A DNA stretch of 64,000 bases, taken from NCBI RefSeq assembly GCF_901933205.1, contig NW_022148710.1, positions 1 through 64,000 on the forward strand, written 5' to 3'. Under the pieces are notes generated by a model that did not search any database, was not told the origin of the DNA, and was given only the letters and a program-made list of their open reading frames with translations. Shown here in pieces: positions 1 through 12,900 of this stretch (the stretch's first letter is position 1; each line of letters starts with the position of its first letter). The DNA is from Camarhynchus parvulus (taxonomy: Eukaryota; Chordata; Aves; Passeriformes; Thraupidae). Position numbers and translations under genes: made by a program.

Positions 1-600
1 CCAATCCCTTTAGGATCCCCAATCCCTGTAGGCTCCCCCAATCCCGTTTAGGCTCCCCAATCCCTTTAGGCTCCCCAACCCTTTAGGATCCCCAATCCCA
101 TTGGGCCCCCGGTGCCCCCGAGGCTCCCCAATCCCTTTGGCACCCCCAGCTCCCCCTTAGGTCCCCCAATCCCCAGCTAGATCCCCAATCCCCTTTGGCC
201 ACCCCTAGATCCCATTAGGACCCCAAATCCCCTTTTAGGCTCCCCAAATCCCGCCCCCAATCCCAACCCCCAATCCGTACCCCCAATCCCCTTCCCTTCC
301 ATAGTCCCCAATCCCTTTACCCCAATCCCTTAACCCCACTACCCCAACCAGGGCCCCCCAATCCCTTCCCCCACCCCCTTAGCTCCCCCAATCCTTTAGG
401 CCCCCAACCTTAGATCCCCAATCCTTTACCCCCACCCCCGGCCCCTAGACCCATAGGGCCCCCAATCCCTTAGGCTCCCCAATCCTTTTAGGCCCCAATC
501 CCTTAGGATCCTAGCCCCCCTTTGGCCCCCTAGATCCCCATTAGATCCCCAATCCTTTAGGCTCCCCAATCCCTTTAGGATCCCCAATCCCCCCCCCCCC
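1..600. repeat. tandem array, CCCCAATCCCTTTAGG-type
   Basis: Degenerate units of about 15-25 bp built from CCCCAATCCC and TTTAGG/TAGATC variants. No coding potential is seen. Confidence 0.85.
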
Positions 601-720
601 GGTGCCCCGAGGCTCCCCAATCCCTTTGGCAGCCCCGTGGCCCCACACAAGCCACCGCTCAGAACAAGGGGAAATCATACTACTTTGCACTGGCCCCCCT
701 GAGGGAAACACGGGAATGGG
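601..720. other. short non-repetitive island
   Basis: About 110 bp of unique sequence inside the arrays. The minus strand offers a TTTCCCTCAG acceptor-like site near 697-706, but no protein match was recognised. It could be a 3' exon or UTR of CLASRP, or simply unexpanded sequence. Confidence 0.3.
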
Positions 721-2240
721 GATCAGAAATTTGGGGAGAAAAATGGGGAATTGGGGAAAATTGGGGAAAAGGGAAAACTGGGGAAAAAAGGGGGGAAATT
801 GGGGAGAAAATGGGGAAAATTGGGGGGGAAAATTGGGGGAAAATCCAGGAAAATTGGGGGGAAATTGGGGAAAAATGGGAAAATTGGGGAGAAAATTGGG
901 GGGGGAAATTGGGGGAAAATCCAAGAAAATTGGGGGAAAATTGGGGGGAAAATTGGGGGAGAAAATGGGGAGAAAATTGGGGAGAAAACTGGGGAAAATT
1001 GGGGGGAAATTCAGAAATTGGGGGAGAAAAATTGGGGAAATGGGAAAATTGGGAAGAAAATTGGGGAGAAATTGGGGAGAAAATGGGAAAATTGGGGGGG
1101 AAATTGAGAAAATTGGGGAGAAAATTGGGGAGAAAATTGGGGAGAAAATTGGGAAAAAATGGGAAAATTGGGGAGAAAATTGGGGAGAAAAATGGGGAAA
1201 ATTGGGGGAAAAATTGGGGAAAAATTGGGGACAATTGGGGGGAATTGAGAAAATTGGGGGGAAAAATTGGGGAGAAAATTGGGGGAGAAAATGGGGAAAA
1301 TTTGGGGAGAAAATTGGGGGAAATTGAGAAAATTGGGGAAAATTGGGAAAAATGGGGAGAGAAAAATTATGGGGAAAATTGGGGGAAATTGAGAAAATTG
1401 GGGGGTAAAATTGGGGGGAAAATTGGGGGGAAAAATGGGAAAAATTGGGGGGAGAAAATGGGAAAATTTGGGGGGAAAATTGGGGGGAATTGGGGGAAAT
1501 TGAGAAATTTGGGGGGGAAATTGGGGAGAAAACTGGGAAAATTGGGGGAAAATGGGAAAATTGGGGGAGAAAATGGGGAAAATTTGGGGAGAAAATTGGG
1601 GAAAATGGGAAAATTGGGGAGAAAATTGGGGGGAAATTGGGGAAAAATTGGGGAGAAAAATGGGGGGGAAATTGGGGGAAATTGAGAAATTTGGGGGGGA
1701 AATTGGGGAGAAAATTGGGGGAAAATTGGGGAGAAAATCCAGGAAACTGGGGGAAAATTGGGAAAATTGGCGGAGAAAATGGGGAAAATTTGGGGAGAAA
1801 ATTGGGAAAATTGGGGGAGAAAAGTGGGGAGAAAATTGGGGGGGAAAATTGGGGGAAAATGGGAAAATTGTGGAGAAAATTGGGGGAAATTGGGAAAATT
1901 GGGGGAGAAAATGGGGAAAATTTGGGGAGAAAATTGGGGGAAAATGGGAAAATTGTGGAGAAAATTGGGGGAAATTGGGAAAATTGGGGGAGAAAATGGG
2001 GAAAATTTGGGGAGAAAATTGGGAAAATTGGGGGAAAATGGGAAAATTGGGGAGAAAATTGGGGGAAATTGGGGTGAAAATCAGGAGGAAATATTGGGAA
2101 ATTGGAGAAAATATTGGGGAAATTTGGGAGGAAAATTAAGGGGAGAATTGGGAAATTTGGGGGGAAAATTGGGAGAAATATTGGGAAAATTGAGGGAGAA
2201 TTGAAGAGAAAATTGGGGAGAAAATTGGGGAATTTGGGGA
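721..2240. repeat. tandem array, GGGGAGAAAATTG-type
   Basis: Purine-rich unit of 12-14 bp with longer higher-order variants. Long open frames on both strands are low-complexity artefacts of the repeat. Confidence 0.9.
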
Positions 2241-3100
2241 AATTGAGAGGAGTGAGGGGGTTTTTTTGAGGATTTGGGGGGAATTTTAGGGATTTTTGAG
2301 GGGATTTGGGGGAAATTTGAGGGATTTGGAAGTGATTTGGGTGGAATTTTAGGAATTTTTGAGGTGATTTGGGGTGAATTTGAGGGATTTGGAGGTGATT
2401 TGGGGTGAATTTGAGGGATTTTTGAGCGGATTTGGGGGCAACTTTAGGGATTTTTGACGGGATTTGGGGCAAATTTTAGGGATTTGGAAGTGATTTGGGG
2501 GCAATTTTAAGGATTTTTGAGGGCATTTGGGTGGAATTTTAGGAATTTTTGGGGGGATTTGGGTGGAATTTGAGGAATTTTTGAGGGGATTTGGGTGGAA
2601 TTTGAGGGATTTGGAGGTGATTTGGTGTGAATTTTAGGGATTTGTGGGGGGATTTGGGGTGAATTTGAGGGATTTTTGAGGGGATTTGGAGGCAATTTTA
2701 GGGATTTTTGACGGGATTTGGGGCAAATTTTAGGGATTTTTGAGGGCATTTGGGTGGAATTTAGGAATTTTTGAGGTGATTTGGGGTGAATTTGAGGGAT
2801 TTTTGAGGGGATTTACAGGACAAAATTTTGAGGGATTTGGGGGGAAATTTGAGGGATTTAGAAGTGATTTGGGTGGAATTTTAGGAATTTTTGAGGTGAT
2901 TTGGGGTGAATTTTAGGGATTTGTGGGGGGATTTGGGGTGAATTTGAGGGATTTTTGAGGGGATCTGGGTGGAATTTTAGGGATTTGTGGGGGGATTTGT
3001 GGTGAATTTGAGGGATTTGGAAGTGATTTGGGGTGAATTTGAGGGATTTGGAGGTGATTTGGTGGATCCCAGAGGGATTTGTGAGGGATTTGGGGCAGAT
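2241..3100. repeat. tandem array, GGGATTTGGGGTGAATTTGA-type
   Basis: Units of about 20-35 bp with alternating GATTTTTGAGGG and TTTGGAGGTGA blocks. A fragment continues at 3200-3350. Confidence 0.88.
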
Positions 3101-3144
3101 TCCGGGATTTTCCGTGCTTGGAATCCCCCCTGCTCCCCACTCAC

Positions 3145-3182
3145 TTTTCACCTTCCCCACACGGCCCGAAGAGAGGCCGGGG
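3145..3182 (-). CDS. possible short CLASRP C-terminal exon
   Basis: This 38-nt island has a CTCCCCAG acceptor and an AAAA|GTGAGT donor on the minus strand. One frame reads RPLFGPCGEGEK, which loosely resembles the RPAASPAVGEKLKK stretch of human CLASRP. The match is weak, and no further C-terminal exon was found to its left. Confidence 0.25.
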
Positions 3183-3489
3183 CTGGGGAGGGGCCCGGGG
3201 ATTTGGGGGGAAATTTGAGGGGATTTTTGAGGGATTTGGGGGAATTGGAATTTTGAGGGATCTTTTGAGGGGAGGGGGGAATTTAGGAATTTTAAGGATT
3301 TGGGGTGAATTTGAGGATGGAGGTGGGGAATTGAGAGGGGTGGAGGGGGGGGAATGAGGGTGGGGGATGGGAGAGGGAAAAGAGTGCCTTGGTGTCGTCA
3401 CACTTTCCCATCAGTGAGGAAGGGGGGGTGGGGGGGGGGGGGCGGGGGCGGGAGGGGGGGGCCGGGGGGGCCCCGCCGGGCAACGCGGG

Positions 3490-5750
3490 GGCTGAGGGGG
3501 GGAGAAATGGGGAAAAGGGGAAAATGGAAAATGGGGAAAACGGGGAAAAATGGGGAAAAATGGGAAAATCGGGGGGAAATGGGGAAAAGAAAAAGGGGAA
3601 AATGGGAAAATGGGAAAATGGGGAAAAAGGGGAAAACTGGGGAAAATGGGAAAAAAATTGGGGAAGGGGGAGAAAATGGGGAAAATGGGAAAATGGGAAA
3701 ATCGGGGGAAAAATCGGGAAAATGGGGAAAATCGGGGAATGAAATGGGAAAATGGGGAAAAAATGGGGAAAAAAGGGGGAAAATGGGGGGAAAATGGGAA
3801 AAATGGGGGGGGAAAATGGGGAAAATGGGGAAAGGGGGAAAAATGGGAAAATGGGGAAAATGGGGGAGAAATGGGGAAAATGGGAAAATCGGGAAAATGG
3901 GAAAAATGGCAAAAAAATGGGGAAAATGGGGGGGAGAAATGGGGAAAATGGGGGAAAATGGGAAAAATGGGGAAAATGGGAAAATGGGAAAAACGGGGAA
4001 AATATGGGAAAAATGGGGAAAAATGGGGGGGAAATGGGGAAAACGGGAAAATGGGAAAAATGGGGAAAAAATGGGGGAAAAAAATGGGAGAAAATGGGGA
4101 AATCGGGGGGAAAACGGTGTGAAAATGGGAAAATGGGGAAAATGGGGAAAATGGGGGGAAATGGGGAAAATGGGAAAATCGGGAAAAAATGGGGAAAACG
4201 GGGAAAAATGGGAAAAAATGGGGAAAATGGGGGAAAATGGGGGAAAATGGGGAAAAGGGGAAAATGGGGAAAACGGAGTGAAAATGGGAAAATCGGGGGG
4301 GGAAAAATGGGGAAAATGGGAAAATCGGGGAGAAATGGGAAAATGGGGAAAATGGGAAAATGGGAAAATCGGGGGGGAAAATGGGAAAAATGGGGAAAAT
4401 GGGGAAAACGCATGAAAAATGGGAAAATGGGGAAAATGGGGAAAACAAAGGGGAAAATGGCGTGAAAATGGGAAAATCGGGGAGAAATCAGGGGAAAATG
4501 GGGGAAAACGGTGTGAAAATGGGAAAATCGGGGGAGAAATGGGGGAAAATGGGAAAATCGGGGGAAAATGGGGAAAATGGGGAAAAAAATGGGGAAAATC
4601 GGGGGAAAAATGGGTGAAAATGGGAAAATGGGGGGGGGAAATCAGGGGAAAATGGGAAAATCGGGGGGAAAAGGGGGAAAATGGGAAAAATCGGGAAAAT
4701 GGGAAAATGGGAAAATGGGGGAGAAATGGGAAAAATGGGAAAATGGGGGGGGAAAAATGGGGAAAATGGGAAAATCGGGGAAAAATGGGGAAAAAATGGG
4801 AAAATGGGGGAAAAATGGGGAAATGGGGAAAATGGGAAAATCGGGGAAAATGGGGAAAATGGGAAAATGGGAAAAACGGGGGGGGGGAAATGGGGAAAAC
4901 GGGGGAAAATGGGAAAATGGGGGAGAAATGGGGAAAAACGGGGGAAAACGGGGGAAAATCGGGGAAAATCGAGGGGAAAATGGGGAAAAATGGGGAAAAT
5001 GGGAAAATCGGGGAAAAAAGCAGGGAAAAAAATGGGGAAAATCGGGGAAATGGGGAAAACGGCGTGAAAATGGGAAAATCGGGGAAAAATGGGGAAAATG
5101 GGAAAATGGGGAAAAATGGGGAAAAAACGGGGGGAAAATGGGAAAATCGGGGGGAAAAATGGGGGAAAATGGGAAAATCGGGGGGAGAAATGGGGGAAAA
5201 CGGGAAAATGGGAAAATCGGGGGAGAAATAGGGGAAAATGGGGGAAAACGGTGGGAAAATGGGAAAATCGGGGAGAAATGGGGAAAATAGTGGGAAAAAA
5301 AAATGGGGAAAAAATGGGGAAAATCGGGGAAAAATGGGGAAAAATGGGAAAATGGGGAAATGGGGAAAATGGGGAAAAAAAATGGGAAAATCGGGGGAAA
5401 TGGGGAAAATGGGAAAATCGGGGAGAAATGGGGAAAATGGGAAAATGGGAAAATCGGGGAAAAAGGGGAAAATGGGGAAAATGGGGAAAACGTGGGAAAA
5501 TGGGAAAATGGGGAAATGGGGAAAATGGAAAAATCGGGAAAATGGGGAAAAAGGGGGAAAATGGGAAAATCGGGGGGGGAAATGGGGGGAAACGGGGAAA
5601 ATGGGAAAATCGGGGGGAAATGGGGGAAAATGGGAAAATCGGGGGGGAAATGGGGAAATGGGAAAATCGGGGGGAAAATGGTGGGAAAATGGGAAAATCG
5701 GGGGAAATAAGGAAAATGGGGAAAATGGGGAAAAATGGAAAATGGGAAAA
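3490..5750. repeat. 2.2-kb (GGGGAAAAT)n-type array
   Basis: Simple alternation of GGGG/GGG runs with AAAA/AAAT spacers, broken by occasional AATCGGG and GTGTGAAAAT units. The G-run spacing suits G-quadruplex formation on the plus strand. A polyG/GC segment at 3420-3480 precedes it. Confidence 0.92.
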
Positions 5751-5814
5751 GGGAACCCATTGTCGCCTCTGAAAAAGGCGCAAAGGCCAAAGGGAAGGAA
5801 AACTGACCCAAACT

Positions 5815-6660
5815 GCCCAAACTGTCCCAACTGAACCCAAACTGGATCCCCAAACTGTCCCCAAACGTGACCCAAACTGCCCCAAACTGCCCTTAAACTG
5901 ACCGGAACCTGACCCAAACTGTCCCAAACTGTCCCAAACGACCCCAAACTATGCCCAAACTGCCAAACTGTCCCAAACTTCCAACCGACTAAACGGTCCC
6001 AAACTGTCCCAAACTGTCCCAAACTGACCCAAACTGTCCCAAACTGACCCAAACTGCCCCAAACTGCCCCAAACTGCCCCAAACTGTCCCAAACTGTCCC
6101 AAACTGCCCCAAACTGACCCAAACTGACCCAACCTGACCCAAACTGTCCCAAACTGACCCAAACTGTCCCAAACTGCCCCAAACTGTCCCAAACTGTCCC
6201 AAACTGACCCAACCTGACCCAAACTGTCCCAAACTGACCCAAACTGACCCAAACTGACCCAACCTGACCCAAACTGTCCCAAACTGACCCAAACTGACCC
6301 AAACTGCCCCAAACTGACCCAAACTGACCCAACCTGACCCAAACTGCCCCAAACTGCCCCAAACTGACCCAACCTGACCCAAACTGTCCCAAACTGCCCC
6401 AAACTGACCCAAACTGACCCAACCTGACCCAAACTGACCCAAACTGCCCCAAACTGACCCAAACTGACCCAACCTGACCCAAACTGTCCCAAACTGCCCC
6501 AAACTGACCCAAACTGCCCCAACCTGACCCAAACTGTCCCAAACTGTCCCAAACTGCCCCAAACTGACCCAAACTGCCCCAAACTGACCCAAACTGACCC
6601 AACCTGACCCAAACTGTCCCAAACTGACCCAAACTGTCCCAAAGTGTCCCAAACTGCCCC
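5815..6660. repeat. 10-bp tandem array, CCCAAACTG(A/T/C)C
   Basis: About 80 near-exact 10-bp units. Only the base or two after AAACTG varies (AC, TC, CC). It ends at the possible RS-domain exon fragment. Confidence 0.95.
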
Positions 6661-6797
6661 AAGACACTGACCTGGAGCGGGCGGGGCGTGGGGGTGGCCC
6701 CAGAAATGTAAGTTGCTGCTGCTGCCCGGGAGTGGAGCAAGCGCCCAAACTGACCCAAACCTTCCCAAGTGCCCAAACCGCCCCAGCCCGCACTGAC

Positions 6798-6957
6798 CTG
6801 GAGCGGGGGGGTGGGGTGTCCCGAGTGACAGTGTGAGGTGGGGGAAGCGCCCGGGAGTAGCGGGGTGGGTTCGCAAACGGTGAGCGGCTGCGGAGTGGCG
6901 AGTGGAGGGCCGAGTGTGGAGCGGTCCTGAAGAGGTCCCCGAGCGGGGCGGCCCGGC
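6798..6957 (-). CDS. CLASRP: candidate RS-domain exon of CLASRP
   Basis: This is an island of non-repetitive GC-rich sequence with a C-run + CAG acceptor and a CCAG|GTCAGTG donor. One frame reads SPLRSRSPFANPPRYSR and DTPPPRSR, which looks RS-like. No residue-level match to the human RS domain can be claimed, and the frame is not fixed by its neighbours. A partial copy of its donor end occurs at 6665-6745. Confidence 0.4.
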
Positions 6958-9900
6958 CTGGGGGGGGGGGGAGGGCTGGGTGGGGGAGGCCCTGGACTGA
7001 ACGATGAGGATGAGGAGGATGAGGAGGAGGAGATGAGTTGGAGGTGAAGGAATATGTGTGAAAGGAGAAGAGGGAGAAAGTGGGGAAATGGGGGGAAATG
7101 GGGAAAATAGGGGGAAAATGGGGAAAATGGGGAAAAAGGGGGGAAAAGGAAAAAAGGAAATGGGGAAACTGGGGAAATGGGAAATGGGGAAATGGGGAAA
7201 TGGGAAAAAAAGTAGGGGAAATGGGGGGAAATGGGGAAATAGGGGAAATGGGGAAATGGGGAAAATGGGGGGAAAAGGAAAATGGGGAAAGATGGGGAAA
7301 TGGGGAAAATGGGGAAATGGGGAAATTGGGGAAAATGGGGAAAATGGGAAAAATGGGGAAAGAAGAGGAAAAGGGAAATGGGGGGAAATGGGGGAAAAGG
7401 GGGGAAAAGGGGGGGGAAAATGGGAAAAATGGTAGAAATGGGGAAAGTGGGGGGAAAAGTGGGGAAAATGGGGAAAGGGAAAAAATGGGAAAAATGGGGA
7501 AAATGGGGAAATGGGGAAATGGGGGGAAAAGTGGGAAAGAAGGAAATGGGGAAAGGAAGGGGGGAAAAGGAAAATGGGGAAAATGGGGAAAATGGGAAAA
7601 ATGGGGAAAATGGGGAAAATGGGAAAATGGGGAAATGGGGGAAATGGGGGGAAATGGGGAAATGGGGGGGAAGGGAAAAATCAGGGAAAAAAGGGGGAAA
7701 ATCAGGGGAAAAAGCAGAAATAAGGGAAAAAGGGGAAAATCAGGCAAAAAAAGAGGGAAAATGGGGAAAAGAGGGGAACAAAACGTGGAAAATCGGGTGA
7801 AAAAAATGGGAAAAATCAGGGAAAAGAAGGGGTAAAAGAGAAAAAAGGGGGGAAGGTCAACCGGGAAAGAAAAAGGGGAAAAATCGGGGGAAAAAAGAGA
7901 AAAGGGGGGGAAGAGGGGAAAAAGGAGAAATCAGGGGGAAAAAGGGGAAAATCAGGGAAAGAAAAGGGGAAAAAGAGGGGAAAATCAAGGGAAGGAAAGG
8001 GCAAAAAGGGGAAAATCAGGGAAAGAAAAGGGGGAAAAGAGGGGAAAATCAGGGGAAGGAAAGGGGGAAAAGAGGGGGGAAAATCAGGGGAAGGAAAGGG
8101 GAAAAGAGGGGAAAATCAGGAGGGAGGAGGTGGGTGAAACTGGGGGGGAAAAAGGGGTAAGAAGGGGAAGTGATGGTGCTCACCGGAGCGGTCCCGGCGC
8201 CGAGGTTCCGGCGGGTGGGGCCGCTGGAGCGGCTGCGGGGTGGTGCCCTGCTGCGCGTCCGGGCCGGGGGCTCCTCGTCGCTGCCGCCGAAGCTGGTGAT
8301 GAAGGGTGATCTCGTGGCCTGGGAGGCGTCGAGGGAGCGGGACTGGAGCTGAGGAGGAGGGGGGAGTTGTGGGAGAGCACCGGGGGTTGGGAACCGGAGC
8401 AGTACTGGGGGTTGGGAACTGGAGCGCACTGGGGTTGGGAAACGGAGTGTACTGGAGGAGTACTGTTGGGAATTGAGGTACGGGAGCAGCACTGGGGGGG
8501 GAACGAGCAGCACCAGTGAGAAGGAAGGAGTGCACTGGGAGGGGCGCCGGTGGGGAATGAGTGTGCCCGGAGCACGGGGCACGGTTGGGGACTGAGCGTC
8601 ACTGGAGGAGTGGGCTGGAGAAATGGAGCTTGTCCTCGAGCAGGTACGGGGTGGGGAACTGGAGCAGTACTGGAGCATGGGTTCAACCGGAGCTGGCACG
8701 AGCGCACCGGGGTTGGGAACCGAAGTACTGCGGGAGCACCGGGAGGAGCACCGGGGGTTGGGAACCGGAGCGGCACCGGGAGGAGCACCGGGGTTGGGAA
8801 CTGGAGCGGCACCGGGAGCGGCACCGGGGGTTGGGAACCGAGCAGCCCAGCAGCACCGGGGAGGAAACGAGGCAGGGGGGGCCCGGGGGTTGGGAACGGA
8901 GCGCGGAACGGAGGAGCACCGGGTTGGGACCGAGCGCACGGAGCAGCACCGGGGTTGGGAACGGAGCGCACCGGGAGTTGGGAAGCGGCCCGGAGCGCAC
9001 CGGGATGAACCGAGCAGCACCGGGGTTGGGAACGAGCGGCACGAGCACCAGGAGCACGGGGTGGGACGGAGGCAGGAGCAGCGGGGGTTGGGGACCGGAG
9101 CGGCCCGGGGTTAGGAACCGAGCGGCCGGGAGCACGAGGAGCACCGGGGGTTGGGAACCGGAGCGGCACCGGGAGCACCGGGAGGGGCACCGGGGGTTAG
9201 GGACCGGAGTGGCCCCGGGAGCACCGGGAGCAGCACCGGGGGCGTTCCCGGGGGCAGTACCGTTTGTACGGGTCGTAGGTGGGGCTGTCCCGGCGAGCGT
9301 AGCTGGGGGAGAGAGAAAATAAATAAAGTAAAATAAAAGTAAAAATTAAAATAAAGTAAAATAAAATAAAAACAAAACAAAAATAAAGATAAAAATAAAA
9401 ATGAAAATAAAATAAAATAAAATAAAATAAAATACAATACAATAAAATAAAATAGAAAAAATACAATAAAATAAAATAAAATACAATAAAATAAAAAAAT
9501 AAAATACAATAAAATAAAATACAATACAAAAAAATAAAATACAATAAAATACAACAAAATACAATACAATACAATAAAATACAATAAAATAAAATACAAT
9601 ACAATACAATAAAAATAAAATAAAATAAATGTTGGGGGTTTGTGGTCAGAAATGGGGGTTTGGGGATGGAAATGTTGGGGTTTGGGGAGAATTTTGGGGT
9701 GAGAAAGTTGGGATTTGGGGGGAATTGGGGATGGAAAGTTGGGATTTGGGGGGGAAATGGGATTTTTGTGAGGGAATGGTGGGATTTGGGGGAAAAACAG
9801 GGTTTTGAGGGCAAAAAGGTGGGATTTGGGAATGAAAATTTGGGATTTGAGGAGAAAAATGGATTTTGGGGGTGAAAAGAGATTTGGGGGGAAAGAATGG

Positions 9901-12900
9901 GGTTTTGGGGCTGAAAATTGGTGGGATTTGGGGGGGTTGGGGAGATTTGGGGGAAATTGGAGGGATTGGGGGATTTGGGAATGGAAATTTTGGGGGGAAT
10001 TGGGATTCAGGCTAAAAACAGGATTTGGAAATGAAAAATTGGCATTTGAGGGTAGAATAGTGGGATTTTGGGGGAGGAAATGGGATTCAGAATAAAAAAT
10101 GTTAACTCGGTGGCAGGGGGGGGAATGTTGAGATTTGGGATAGAAAATTGCGGGATTTGGGTGAGAACGTTGGGGTTTGGGATGAAAACATTTGGATTTG
10201 AGGGAAAACGTTGGGGAAAATGTTGGGATTGGGGGTGGAAATGCTGGGATTCGAGACGAGAAAATCGGGATTGGGGGTGGAAATGCTGGGAATCTCACCT
10301 GGGGGGGCTGATTTTCCGGCCTTTCAGCCGCTTCTCCCGGAATTCCCGGCGCTGCCGGCGCGAGCGGCGGCCCTGGGGAAGCGGTTGGAGTCAGGAAAGG
10401 ATTTTTTTGGGGCGTTTTCCAAGGGGAAATTCCCGGTTTTTTTTCCCGGTTTTTCCCTCACCGAGTACATGGACTTCTCCTCCTCCAGGGCCTTGGCGTT
10501 TTTGATGGCTTCGGCCTCCTCCTTGTCCTTCCTCAGCATCCTTTTTCCAGGGGGGAAAAAAATTGGGATTAGGGCGGGGTGTTGGGGAGATGCCGAGTTC
10601 TGAGGAAAAGGGGGAGCCCTGAGATGGAATTGCAGGGGAAAATGGATTTTGGGGCGGAATTTCAGGGGAAAATGGGATTTTTAAGGTGAAATGTCAGGGA
10701 AATATGGGATTTTCAAGGCAGAATCTCACGGAAAAATGGGATTTTTCAAGGCAGAATGTCAGGGAAAATTGGGATTTCCAGAAGAAAATGCTAAGGGAAA
10801 ATTGAATTCCTGAGCCAAAATCCCAAGGAAAAATGGGATTTCCAGGAGAGAGAATCCCAAGGGAAAATACGATTTGCAGGAAAGAATCCTAAGGAAAAAT
10901 GGGAATCCCAAGCCAAAATCCCAAGGAAAAATGAGATTCCTGAGCCAAAATCCCAAGGAAAATGAGATTTCCAAGCCAAAATCCCATGGAAAAACAGGAT
11001 TCCCAAGCCAAAATCCCAAGGAGAAATGAGATTTCCAAGCCAAAATGCCGTGGAAAAATGGGATTCCTGAGCCAAAATTCCAAGAAAAAATGGGATTTTC
11101 AGGAGAAAATCCTAAGGAAAAAGAGGATTCCTGAGCCAAAATCCCAAGGAAAAACATGAGCCCTCCACGGGGTGGTTTTGGGGTAGGATCCCAACTTTTC
11201 CCGAGTTTTTTCCGGGCCGTACCTGACGAAATCCCCCTCGGCCATGCCGTAGGTGGTGGCCTGCTTGTTCAGGTCGGCCACTTGCTCCTGGTTCAGCTCG
11301 TCCACGTCCACCTCCACGTCTGGAAAAACGCCAGGAAAATCCTGGAATTCCGCCCAGGAAGGAGCCCCGAATCCCGGCCGGAGGCCTCGGATCCGTTACC
11401 GATGTCCGGGATCACTTCGTCCTCGTCAGTGTTGGAATCTTCCTCGGAGTCCTCATCGTCCCCGGCTCGTTTTTCCAGGGAATTCTCCAGCTCCTCCACC
11501 GTGCTGTCCTCGTAGGTGTAGCCTATGGAAGCCTTTTTTTCCGCCAGCCTGGGGAGGGTCGGGACACAAATCCCTCCAGGCCGCGGCCTCTCCCCTCAGG
11601 GAGGGAGGGAGGGAAGGCCGCGGGGCTGAGGGGGGCCGGCCTGCGGGGCCCCGCCGAGGGAAAAGGGGAATTGTGAGGGGAAATTGTGAGGGAAAGTGGG
11701 AATTGTGAGGGGAATTGTGAGGGAAAGTGGGAATTGTGAGGAAAAATGGGAATTGTGAGGGGGAATTGTGAGGGAAAGTGGGAATTGTGAGGGGAATTGT
11801 GAGGGAAAGTGGGAATTGTGAGGGGAATTGTGAGGGAAAGTGAGAATTGTGAGGGGAATTGTGAGGGAAAGTGGGAATTGTGAGGGGAAATTGTGAGGGA
11901 AAGTGAGAATTGTGAGGAAAAATGGGAATTGTGAGGGGGAATTGTGAGGGAAAGTGGGAATTGTGAGGGGGAATCATGAGGGAAAGGGGGAGCCCTGAGG
12001 GGGAATTGTGAGGGGAATTGTGAGGGAAATTGTGAGGGAAAGTGGGAATTGTGAGGGAAAATGGGAATTGTGAGGGGAATTGTGAGGGAAAGTGGGAATT
12101 GTGAGGGGGAATTGTGAGGGGGAATTGTGAGGGAAAGTGGGAATTCTGAGGAGAATTGTAAAGGAAAGTGGGAATTGTGAAGGGAATTGTAAAGGAAAGT
12201 GAGAATTGTGAGGAAAAATGGGAATTGTGAGGGAAAGTGGGAATTGTGAGGGGAAATTGTGAGGGAAAGTGGGAATTCTGAGGGGAATTGTAAAGGAAAG
12301 TGGGAATTGTGAAGGGAATTGTAAAGCAAAGTGAGAATTGTGAGGAAAAATGGGAATTGTGAGGGAAAGTGGGAATTGTGAGGGGAAATTGTGAGGGAAA
12401 AGAGGAATTGTGAGGGAAATTGTGAGGGAAAAGGGGAATTGTGAGGGGAAATTGTAAAGGAAAGTGGGAATTGTGAAGGGAATTGTAAAGGAAAGTGAGA
12501 ATTGTGAGGAAAAATGGGAATTGTGAGGGGGAATCGTGAGGGAAAGTGGGGGCCCTGAGGGGGAATCGTGAGGGGAAATTGTGAAGGAAAATGGGAATTC
12601 TGAGGGGAATTGTGAGGGAAAGTGGGAATTGTGAGGGGGAATCATGAGGGAAAGGGGGAGCCCTGAGGGGGAATTGTGAGGGAAAATCGTGAGGGAAAGT
12701 AGGAGCCCTGAGGGGGAATTGTGAGGGAAAATGGGAATTCTGAGGGGAATTATGAGAGAAAATGGGAATTCTGAGGGAAAATGGGAATTCTGAGGGGAAT
12801 TGTGAGGGAAAATGGGTGCCCTAAGGGGGAATTGTGAGGGGAAATTGCGAAGGAAAATGGGAATTCTGAGGGGAATTGTGACGGAAAATGGGAATTGTGA

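Noticed and set aside
1..600. TTTAGG-containing units as telomeric repeat
   Set aside because: Vertebrate telomeres are TTAGGG. Here the unit is a variable CCCCAATCCCTTTAGG with no tandem TTAGGG run.
541..2472. Long minus-strand open frame rich in Pro/Phe/Asn/Ser
   Set aside because: It translates a GGGGAGAAAATTG tandem array. No domain, no codon structure, and all frames are similarly open. The same applies to the 1449-residue frame at 3398-7747 and many others.
3395..3425. CTGATGGGAAAGTGTGACGA as an exon
   Set aside because: No matching residues of CLASRP or another gene in any frame, and no good acceptor; treated as an unexpanded gap between arrays.
5750..5815. Unique segment with a CTTTTTCAG acceptor on the minus strand
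   Set aside because: The following frame runs straight into the GGGGAAAA array and gives no recognisable protein.
9313..9635. A-rich tract as a retrotransposon poly(A) tail
   Set aside because: No CR1, LTR or SINE body, no target-site duplication and no reverse-transcriptase motif next to it. It is a pentamer microsatellite.
10759..11157. Phe/Gly/Leu-rich minus-strand frame resembling membrane segments
   Set aside because: Repeat translation in a CLASRP intron; hydrophobicity comes from the TTCC/GGGATTT composition.
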